Positions 1-5,016 of a stretch of DNA of 5,016 nucleotides are shown here, piece after piece; position 1 is the stretch's first letter; every line of letters starts with the position of its first letter. Made by a program: the position numbers and the translations under genes. Below the pieces are notes generated by a model that searched no databases, was not told where the DNA came from, and saw only the letters and a list, made by a program, of their open reading frames with translations. The stretch covers positions 1-5,016 of the forward strand of contig CAIXXI010000129.1 of the NCBI GenBank assembly GCA_903923345.1, read 5' to 3'. This stretch comes from an uncultured Burkholderiales bacterium (GTDB lineage: Bacteria; Pseudomonadota; Gammaproteobacteria; Burkholderiales; Burkholderiaceae_E).

Positions 1-92
1 AGGCGCACCCAGTTCTTGAGGGCGCCGTGGTAATGGCCGAGATGAAGTGCGCCGGTTGGGCGCATGCCGGAGAGGACGCGATTGGCAAACAT
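1..92 (-). CDS. trpS: Tryptophanyl-tRNA synthetase, N-terminal fragment (cut by window edge)
   Basis: Charges tRNA(Trp) with tryptophan in the cytoplasm; a class I aminoacyl-tRNA synthetase. Only the first 30 codons are visible, starting at an ATG at 92-90; the rest lies beyond the left edge. The peptide begins MFANRVLSGMRPTG and continues with HLGHYHGALKNWVR. HLGH is the class I HIGH signature that binds ATP, and RVLSGMRPTG is the standard TrpS opening strand, so the identification is firm despite the short length. No clear Shine-Dalgarno precedes the ATG (upstream bases read GAATTGCGCCC), so the start is chosen from the family's N-terminus. It lies 32 bp downstream of the yciO stop on the same strand and is probably cotranscribed with it. 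The frame stays open to base 1. Confidence 0.9.
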   Translation of the reverse strand, partial: MFANRVLSGMRPTGALHLGHYHGALKNWVR

Positions 93-124
93 GGGCGCAA
101 TTCTACGCGCTCGCGCGTCTTCGC

Positions 125-748
125 TCAGGGGGTCATGCGCTCGATCGAGCCACAACCGATCCGGGTGACTTCCGGCGAATCCCCGGTCATGTCGATCACG
201 GTGGTCGGCTCAAGGCCCTGCGCGCCCGCGTCAATCACCAGCTCGACTCGGCCGGACAGGCGCTCGACTGCTTCGTCGGGATCGGAAATGGCGATCTCGT
301 CGCCAGGCAGCATGAGGCTGGTGCTGATGACTGGCGCATCGTGCATCGCCAGCAGGTCGGCCACGACCGCATGGGCGGGTATCCGCAGCCCGACGGTTTT
401 TCGGGACGGATGCCACAGCCTGCGGGGCACTTCGCGTGTCGCCGGCAGGATGAAGGTGTAGGCGCCCGGGGTCCAGTCGCGCAGGAAACGGTACTGTCGA
501 TTGTCGATCTGGGCGTAGGTCGCAACCTCCTTGAGGTCGCGGCACATCAGGGTCAGCAGGTGACGGTCATCGATGCCACGCAACGCCCGCAGCCGGTCTA
601 CCGCCGACTTGTCATCGAGTTGGCAGGCCAGCACATAACAGGCGTCGGTGGGCAGCACCACCAGGCCGCCCGATCGCAGCACGCTGGCCGCCTGACTGAT
701 CAGTCGCTTCTGCGGGTGGGTCGGATGGATTTCAAAACGCTGGGTCAC
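125..748 (-). CDS. yciO: YciO-family protein (Sua5/YrdC/YciO fold, L-threonylcarbamoyladenylate synthase-like)
   Basis: A 207-residue protein with the single Sua5/YrdC/YciO domain and no C-terminal Sua5 extension. The YrdC/TsaC and Sua5 members make threonylcarbamoyl-AMP from threonine, bicarbonate and ATP for the t6A modification of ANN-decoding tRNAs. YciO members share the fold, but their physiological role is less certain. YciO-type signatures seen are GGLVVLPTDACY (28-38 region), LTLMCRDLKEVATY (65-78), TPGAYTFILPAT (93-104), RKTVGLRIP (116-124), STSLMLPG (142-149, where TsaC/Sua5 usually have SAN), and PTTVIDMT (181-188). These match YciO better than TsaC. The start is GTG; the next in-frame Met is at residue 68, inside the domain. 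The GTG overlaps the stop of the PHP gene as GTGA, which suggests translational coupling. It is followed by trpS. Confidence 0.88.
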   Translation of the reverse strand: MTQRFEIHPTHPQKRLISQAASVLRSGGLVVLPTDACYVLACQLDDKSAVDRLRALRGIDDRHLLTLMCRDLKEVATYAQIDNRQYRFLRDWTPGAYTFILPATREVPRRLWHPSRKTVGLRIPAHAVVADLLAMHDAPVISTSLMLPGDEIAISDPDEAVERLSGRVELVIDAGAQGLEPTTVIDMTGDSPEVTRIGCGSIERMTP

Positions 749-1641
749 CGCAGGTCCAGGGCCGCGGCCTCGGGCCAGTCGTGCCAGACCGGCGTGACCG
801 CCTTGGGCAAGGGTGGCATGGAGCCCAGATCGTGACGGCTTTCATTGGGCCCGTGGAAATCCGAGCCTCGCGACGCGCTCAGGCCGAAGCGGATCGCCGT
901 CTGGGCGAACTCGGCAAACTGACCGGGCGCCTGGCTGCCGCTGACCACCTCGATGGCCTGACCGCCGGCATCGCAAAATTCGCGCATCAGCTGCTCGCGA
1001 TAGACGTCAGACAATTTGTAGCGGCCCGGGTGAGCCATGACTGCAGTGCCGCCCGCGGATCGGATCCAGCCGACTGCATCAGCGAGCCGGGCCCAGCGAT
1101 GGGGCACGAAACCCGGCTTGCCCTCGATCAGGAAACGCTGGAACACCTCATGGATGTCGGCACAGGTGCCGGTCTCGACGATGTAGCGCGCAAAGTGGCT
1201 GCGAGAAACCAGCTCAGGATTGCCGGCATAGCGCAGGGCGCCCTCATAGGCATCGGGAATGCCCACTGCAGCCAATTGGTCTGCGATGTCGCGGGCGCGA
1301 TCGTCCCGGCCATTTCGGGTCCGGTAAAGGCCCTTGGCCAGCTCTGTGTCCTGATGGTCGATGCGCAGTCCGACGATGTGGATCGTCTCGGCAGCCCAAG
1401 TAACCGACACCTCGACTCCCGACACGAACTGAAGGCCGAGTTCGCGGGCACGGCTGTGCGCCTGGGCCAGCCCACCGAGCTCATCGTGGTCGGTCAGTGC
1501 CAGGATTTCGACGCCATTGCGGTGGGCACGCTCCACCACTTCGGTGGGTGCCAGCGTGCCATCGGAAATCACCGAGTGGCAGTGCAGGTCCGCGTTGATT
1601 CGGTGCGGATCAGGACAGGGTCTGCTCGCAGAGTCGGGCAT
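745..1641 (-). CDS. rnm: PHP-domain phosphoesterase, RNase AM / 3',5'-nucleoside bisphosphate phosphatase type (YciV)
   Basis: A 298-residue cytoplasmic metal-dependent phosphoesterase of the polymerase and histidinol phosphatase (PHP) superfamily. Close relatives remove the 3'-phosphate from 3',5'-nucleoside bisphosphates such as pAp, and E. coli YciV (RNase AM) trims RNA 5' ends. The full metal-ligand series is visible: DLHCHS (His20, His22), SDGT (Asp27), LTDHDE (Asp51, His52), SGVEVS (Glu77), SRSHFAR (His149), MAHPG (His204) and GSDFHG (Asp261, His263). The SRSHFAR and QRFLIEGKPGFVP segments are typical of the YciV group rather than of histidinol phosphatases or DNA polymerase PHP domains. 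The ATG has a good Shine-Dalgarno, AAGGAA (1654-1649), with a 7-base spacer, and a consensus -10 lies just upstream. It is the first gene of the leftward operon with yciO and probably trpS. The exact substrate is inferred from the family. Confidence 0.88.
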   Translation of the reverse strand: MPDSASRPCPDPHRINADLHCHSVISDGTLAPTEVVERAHRNGVEILALTDHDELGGLAQAHSRARELGLQFVSGVEVSVTWAAETIHIVGLRIDHQDTELAKGLYRTRNGRDDRARDIADQLAAVGIPDAYEGALRYAGNPELVSRSHFARYIVETGTCADIHEVFQRFLIEGKPGFVPHRWARLADAVGWIRSAGGTAVMAHPGRYKLSDVYREQLMREFCDAGGQAIEVVSGSQAPGQFAEFAQTAIRFGLSASRGSDFHGPNESRHDLGSMPPLPKAVTPVWHDWPEAAALDLR

Positions 1642-1648
1642 CGGTCAA

Positions 1649-1672
1649 TTCCTTGCTCAACTTCCAATTATA
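1649..1672 (-). promoter_or_regulatory. Candidate sigma70 -10 box and ribosome binding site of the PHP-yciO operon
   Basis: On the minus strand, a perfect TATAAT occupies 1672-1667 and AAGGAA occupies 1654-1649, 7 bases before the ATG at 1641. Initiation about 7 bases after the -10 box would give a leader of roughly 20 bases. No good -35 hexamer is seen at 16-18 bp: the bases there read about GCGCTT, and a TTGATG lies at 22 bp. The promoter may therefore be weak, activator-assisted, or misread; the RBS is the more secure half. Confidence 0.5.
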
Positions 1673-1708
1673 GGCGTCCGAGTCTCGAAAAGCGCATCAA
1701 CCGACCGG

Positions 1709-1726
1709 GGGTCAAAGGGACGTCAC
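1709..1726 (+). promoter_or_regulatory. Weak candidate Pho box upstream of the rightward phoD
   Basis: Two GTCA cores, at 1711-1714 and 1722-1725, are exactly 11 bp apart. This is the spacing of the two PhoB-binding half sites in the Pho box consensus CTGTCATAAATCTGTCAC. About 10 of 18 positions agree, nearly all in the two cores; the A/T-rich linker is replaced by AAGGGAC. A poor -10-like CCTAAG (1735-1740) follows. PhoB control is usual for PhoD-type phosphatases, which makes the site plausible but not shown. Confidence 0.25.
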
Positions 1727-1763
1727 GATCGACCCCTAAGCTCGTTCGTTTGCCAACCCACCT

Positions 1764-1767
1764 GGAA
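1764..1767 (+). promoter_or_regulatory. Probable Shine-Dalgarno of the rightward phoD (GGAA)
   Basis: GGAA lies 8 bases before the ATG at 1776, an acceptable spacing for a modest ribosome binding site. A second AGGA at 1770-1773 is only 2 bases from the ATG and is too close to serve. No other in-frame Met occurs before the twin-arginine motif, which supports this start. Confidence 0.4.
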
Positions 1768-1775
1768 TCAGGACC

Positions 1776-3545
1776 ATGACACAGCGCGACGACGACTCCC
1801 CCTCTTCTTCCTCAGGCCTGCTGAGCGGCCAGAACCTGTTGCGCCCGCGTGCCGTGGCAGCCACCCGACGGGGATTTCTTCGCGACGTTGGTGCTGGTGT
1901 TGCACTGATTGGTAGTGCCGGGCTTGCCGCCTGCGGCGGTGGCGAGCAGATCGAGCAGATTCCAGTCAGCTGGAAGCATGGTGTGGCCAGCGGCGACCCG
2001 CTCTCGGACCGCGTCGTGCTCTGGACCCGGATCACGACCGATGCCACCGGACCGGTCGATGTGGGCTGGCAGGTCGCCACCGATGAAGCGTTCACCAATG
2101 TCGTGCGATTCGGGGTCTCGACCACCAGCGCCTCGGTCGACTACACGGTCAAGGTCGACGCCGACCAGCTCAGCCCGGCCACCCGATACTTCTACCGTTT
2201 CAGCGTGGTCAATCAGAAGTCTCCGGTCGGCAAGACCAAGACAACCGCCGCAACCGGAACGACGCAGGTCAAGCTGGCTGTGTTTTCCTGCTCGAACTAT
2301 CCGACCGGCTATTTCAACGTCTATGCCGAGGCCGCCAAGCGCACCGATCTGGACGCCACCGTTCACCTGGGTGATTACATCTACGAATACGCCTCGAACG
2401 GCTATGCCTCGTCCAATGCGGCCACGCTGGGACGGGTGTCCGATCCGACCAATGAACTGCTGGTGCTGACCGACTACCGCAAGCGCCATGCGCAGTACAA
2501 GTCGGACCCCGATCTGCAGTCATTGCATGCAAGCCTGCCCATGATTGCGGTGTGGGATGACCATGAAATCGCCAACGACACCTGGAAGGACGGCGCAGAA
2601 AACCATCAAGCCAATGAAGGGGATTTCAAGCTGCGCCGTGCCGCGGCCCTTCAGGCGTACCACGAGTGGATGCCGACCCGGGTCACGCAAGCCGACATCA
2701 TTTACCGCAGCTTCAATTTTGGCGGGCTGGTCGCCCTGCACATGCTCGACACCCGCCTGATCGGGCGTGAAAAGCAGCTGGATTATGCCAACTACACCAC
2801 TGCGCAGGGTCTGAATTCGGCTGCCTTCATCAGCGATCTGACCCGGGCTGACCGCCAGCTGTTGGGCACGACGCAAACCGCCTGGCTGCAAAAGCAGATG
2901 ACCGACTCGACCGCCACCTGGCAGGTGCTGGGCCAGCAGGTGCTGATGGGCCGCATGGACATTCCGGCGCCGATCCTGTTCGACGCACTCAACCCAGGAA
3001 CCGGTGTGTCGATCTCGGCCTACACGGCGCTAAAGATCAAGCAGGCGACCGCACCGAACACGCTGACGCCGACCGAGCAGTTCATCCTGGCCCAGCCCGC
3101 GATCCCCTACAACCTGGATGCTTGGGATGGCTACTATGCGGCGCGCGAAACCGTGCTCGGCATGGCCAAAGCGCTGAACAAGAACCTGGTGGTGCTGGCC
3201 GGAGACACCCACAACGCCTGGGGCAATGACCTTAAGGACCAGTCCGGCAATCAGGTGGGCGTGGAGTTCGGTGTCTCGTCGGTGACTTCACCCGGCTTCG
3301 AGTCGATCTTCGTGAACGACAATCCTGTGACGCTGGCCGCCTCGCTTGAGCAACTGATCGACCCGCTGGTCTACGCCGACACCTCGCGCCGTGGCTATTC
3401 CGTGATCACGGCCACCGCCACCGAGTGCCGCTGCGACTGGATCTATGTCAGCACGATTTCGAGTCGGACCTACACCGCCACGACCGGCAAGAGCCTGCGC
3501 ATGCTGCCGGGCACCGGCAATCGCAAGTTGGTTGCAACCGCCTGA
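1776..3545 (+). CDS. phoD: PhoD-type alkaline phosphatase, Tat-exported putative lipoprotein
   Basis: A 589-residue extracytoplasmic phosphatase/phosphodiesterase that releases phosphate from organic esters; the family uses an Fe/Ca centre. The N-terminus has a hydrophilic Ser/Asp-rich leader (1-29), the twin-arginine motif TRRGFLR (30-36), a hydrophobic stretch (38-51) and a lipobox LAAC (50-53), so Tat export followed by lipidation at Cys53 is predicted. Gly at +2 would allow outer-membrane sorting. The PhoD N-terminal domain follows (about 64-160, opening VSWKHGVASGDP and VVLWTRIT). The metallophosphatase domain then shows FSCSN (Cys172), LGDYIYEY (Asp200), WDDHEIAND (Asp261, Asp262, His263) and LAGDTHNAWG (Asp477, His479), the expected metal-site motifs. 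Length is within the upper family range. It carries about 40 extra residues between MGR (391-393) and WDGY (450-453) compared with the neighbouring PhoD. It diverges from the PHP operon and converges on the second phoD. Confidence 0.93.
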   Translation: MTQRDDDSPSSSSGLLSGQNLLRPRAVAATRRGFLRDVGAGVALIGSAGLAACGGGEQIEQIPVSWKHGVASGDPLSDRVVLWTRITTDATGPVDVGWQVATDEAFTNVVRFGVSTTSASVDYTVKVDADQLSPATRYFYRFSVVNQKSPVGKTKTTAATGTTQVKLAVFSCSNYPTGYFNVYAEAAKRTDLDATVHLGDYIYEYASNGYASSNAATLGRVSDPTNELLVLTDYRKRHAQYKSDPDLQSLHASLPMIAVWDDHEIANDTWKDGAENHQANEGDFKLRRAAALQAYHEWMPTRVTQADIIYRSFNFGGLVALHMLDTRLIGREKQLDYANYTTAQGLNSAAFISDLTRADRQLLGTTQTAWLQKQMTDSTATWQVLGQQVLMGRMDIPAPILFDALNPGTGVSISAYTALKIKQATAPNTLTPTEQFILAQPAIPYNLDAWDGYYAARETVLGMAKALNKNLVVLAGDTHNAWGNDLKDQSGNQVGVEFGVSSVTSPGFESIFVNDNPVTLAASLEQLIDPLVYADTSRRGYSVITATATECRCDWIYVSTISSRTYTATTGKSLRMLPGTGNRKLVATA

Positions 3546-3574
3546 GGCGGGGCGCCTCACCCTTCGAGGCGCCC
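3538..3574. terminator. Overlapping GC-rich inverted repeats between convergent phoD genes, possible bidirectional terminator
   Basis: Three overlapping inverted repeats sit where the two convergent genes end. CCGCC-TGA-GGCGG (3538-3550) has the phoD stop codon as its loop. TGAGGCG-GGG-CGCCTCA (3543-3559) is a perfect 7-bp stem whose outer ends are the stop codons of the two genes, one per strand. GGGCGCCTC, 7-base loop, GAGGCGCCC (3550-3558 and 3566-3574) is a perfect 9-bp stem. They cannot all form together. No T-tract follows on either strand, so this is not a canonical intrinsic terminator; the placement is what suggests a termination or mRNA-end role. Confidence 0.45.
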
Positions 3575-5016
3575 GCTGCCTTCCCGGACCTCGAAGGTCC
3601 GCAGGGTTCTGACAGCAGAGTCGAGTCTGGCCGGGTCGTCGATGCCACGCATCGAGACCCGTGCCAGGCCGGCATCGAGCTCGAGCAGGCCATAGCCGCG
3701 CGAGCGCCCCTCTCCGTATTTCAGGTTCGGGTTCTCGGCCAGCAGCGCATCGATGCGTGGCTGCGCCCAGCTTTGCGAGGTGATCGAACCACCCACGAAT
3801 TCCAGCATGGCGGGCTTGGAGCTGGGTCGGTCGAAATCCTCGTGCAGTTCGCCGGCATAGAAGGCATGCACATCGCCTCCCAGTGCCAGCGGGTTGTCGG
3901 CACCGCTTTTGCGGATCGACTCGAGCAAGCGGCTGCGGGCCGCCGGGTAACCATCCCAGCCATCCGTCCACCACCCCTGCTCCGGACCGGGTTTTGAATC
4001 GGCCCGACCCATCAGGGTCTGCTGGGCCAGCAGGTTCCAGCGCACCCGGCTGTCCTTGAAGGAACGGTCCAACCAGACCTCCTGCTCGACGCCCAGCATC
4101 GTGCGCCCCGGATCCAGTCGGTGCAGGCAGTCCGCGCCCACCACCCGTGAACCGGCAAATCCGGGTGGCGAGCACGCCTGTGGCGATCGGTACTGGCGGT
4201 CATCGACCAGATGCAGGCGGGCCATCGTGCCCCAGTCGAGGTGGCCGTAGATCCGCATCGATGGGCCCTGCGGCGCCATCGACCAGGGCAGCGGCATGTG
4301 CTCGAAATAGGCGCGGTAGGCTGCGGCACGGCGCGCCAGGAAACGCTCGGGCGGATCGCCGCGCTGTGAGAGTTCGCCGGCATAGTCGTTGTCGACCTCG
4401 TGATCGTCCCAGGTCGGCAACCAGGCACAGGCGGCATGCGCTGCCTGAAGATCGCGATCGCCGCGGTACAGCGCATGCCGTCTGCGATAGTCCTCCAGCG
4501 TCTGAGGCACGCCCGGATCGTGCTTGCGCACATGGTTGCGGCCCCAGGACGACTCATAGATGTAGTCGCCCAGAAAGACCACCAGATCCGGGGATTCCGC
4601 CGCAGCGTGCCGCCAGGCCGAAAAAAAGCCCTGTTCGTACTGCTGACAGGATGTAAAGACCAGACGCAGCGGCTCGGATCGCCCAGGCGCGGGGGCCGTG
4701 CGGAAACGGCCGGATGCACTGCGGGCATCGCCACTGCTGAATTGATAGCGGTAAATGCGATGAGGCTGCAATCCCTGGATTTCGACTCGCACCGAATGCG
4801 CCCACTCAGGCTGAGCCATGACGACACCCGATTGAATCGGGCGCGAACTGCCCTCTTCAATCACCTCCCAGCGCACTGCCAAGGCAATGGGGTCGACGCC
4901 ACCATCGGCTTGCATGGGCCTGGGCGCCAGGCGGGTCCAGATGACTGCGCCATCCGGTCGGGGCCAGCCGCTGGCCACGCCGAGGGTGAAGGGATCGTCT
5001 GCACCGCGCCAGCTTG
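3557..5016 (-). CDS. phoD: Second PhoD-type alkaline phosphatase, N-terminus beyond the right window edge
   Basis: A diverged member of the same PhoD phosphatase family. 485 codons are visible; the frame is open to base 5016, and the first residues read SWRGADDPFTLGVASGW, normal interior PhoD sequence. A GTG at 4978 is therefore not the true start, and only the signal peptide and a few mature residues are missing. Visible features, numbered from the first complete codon: the N-terminal domain opening GVASGWPRPDG with AVIWTRLAP, then FTSCQQY (Cys123), FLGDYIYES (Asp150), TWDDHEVDND (Asp203, Asp204, His205), LLAQQTLMGR, WDGYPAAR, and LGGDVHAFY (Asp381, His383). All expected metal-site motifs are present, so it should be active. 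Two further Cys (281 and 296) flank the segment before LDPGRTMLG and could form a disulfide after export. Tat secretion is expected for the family but cannot be seen here. It ends 11 bp from the convergent phoD. Confidence 0.93.
   Translation of the reverse strand, partial: SWRGADDPFTLGVASGWPRPDGAVIWTRLAPRPMQADGGVDPIALAVRWEVIEEGSSRPIQSGVVMAQPEWAHSVRVEIQGLQPHRIYRYQFSSGDARSASGRFRTAPAPGRSEPLRLVFTSCQQYEQGFFSAWRHAAAESPDLVVFLGDYIYESSWGRNHVRKHDPGVPQTLEDYRRRHALYRGDRDLQAAHAACAWLPTWDDHEVDNDYAGELSQRGDPPERFLARRAAAYRAYFEHMPLPWSMAPQGPSMRIYGHLDWGTMARLHLVDDRQYRSPQACSPPGFAGSRVVGADCLHRLDPGRTMLGVEQEVWLDRSFKDSRVRWNLLAQQTLMGRADSKPGPEQGWWTDGWDGYPAARSRLLESIRKSGADNPLALGGDVHAFYAGELHEDFDRPSSKPAMLEFVGGSITSQSWAQPRIDALLAENPNLKYGEGRSRGYGLLELDAGLARVSMRGIDDPARLDSAVRTLRTFEVREGSGRLEG

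Larger units (their letters stand above)
1642..1775. other. Divergent intergenic region between the PHP operon and phoD
   Basis: This 134-bp region separates two divergently transcribed genes and must hold the promoters of both. The left part carries the -10 and RBS of the leftward operon. The right part is rich in short symmetric elements: GACC-GGG-GGTC (1703-1713), GACGTC (1719-1724), CGATCG (1726-1731) and a spaced inverted repeat GGGGTC ... GACCCC (1708-1713 and 1731-1736, 17 bases between). No small ORF with family features and no RNA gene is evident here. Confidence 0.6.

Noticed and set aside
105..118. Inverted repeat ACGCG-CTCG-CGCGT as a terminator between yciO and trpS
   Set aside because: The stem is only 5 bp, has no T-tract and lies between two closely spaced same-strand genes, so chance in GC-rich sequence is the simpler explanation.
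47..835. Plus-strand open frame of 262 codons opposite yciO
   Set aside because: It is antisense to a well-matched YciO protein and runs across the yciO/PHP junction; it shows no family features or ribosome binding site.
781..1779. Plus-strand open frame of 332 codons opposite the PHP gene
   Set aside because: It is antisense to a gene with complete PHP metal-site motifs, has no recognisable domain, and is the kind of long opposite-strand frame expected in GC-rich coding DNA.
3288..4175. Minus-strand open frame of 295 codons crossing both phoD genes
   Set aside because: It overlaps the second phoD in another frame and the end of the first phoD in antisense. Its composition is a Gly/Ala/Arg-rich shadow with no motif.
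4976..4978. GTG as the start codon of the second phoD
   Set aside because: The frame continues upstream to the window edge with conserved PhoD sequence (DDPFTLG before VASGW), so the true start and signal peptide lie outside the window.

Overview
The window is GC-rich, densely coding bacterial chromosome. It most resembles a Gammaproteobacterium, with a related Betaproteobacterium not excluded. The evidence is the gene order PHP phosphoesterase, yciO-type gene, trpS, plus the start of TrpS itself (VLSGMRPTG, then HLGHYHGALKNWV), both common in those groups. The genus cannot be told from this sequence.

Layout. (1) Minus strand, 1-1641: a housekeeping run read right to left. It holds a PHP-domain phosphoesterase of the RNase AM/YciV type (745-1641), a YciO-family protein (125-748, overlapping the previous gene by 4 bp as GTGA), and the first 30 codons of tryptophanyl-tRNA synthetase (1-92, running off the left edge). 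(2) 1642-1775: a 134-bp divergent intergenic region. It has a consensus -10 box and good ribosome binding site for the leftward operon, and a weak candidate Pho box in front of the rightward gene. (3) Plus strand, 1776-3545: a complete PhoD-type alkaline phosphatase with a twin-arginine signal and a lipobox, so a probable Tat-exported lipoprotein. (4) Minus strand, 3557-5016: a second, clearly diverged PhoD-type phosphatase, cut at its N-terminus by the right edge. The two phoD genes converge with 11 bp between their stop codons. A perfect hairpin spans exactly from one TGA to the other, inside a cluster of overlapping inverted repeats that may act as a bidirectional terminator.

Functionally the left half is nucleotide/RNA housekeeping (RNA 5'-end and pAp phosphatase chemistry, a threonylcarbamoyl-AMP synthase-fold protein, tRNA charging). 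The right half is extracytoplasmic phosphate scavenging by two metal-dependent phosphodiesterase/phosphomonoesterases. I see no mobile element, CRISPR array, tRNA/rRNA gene or defence system, and nothing that amounts to a new biological system. The most notable points are the convergent non-identical phoD pair with its shared stop-codon hairpin, and the Tat-lipoprotein prediction.
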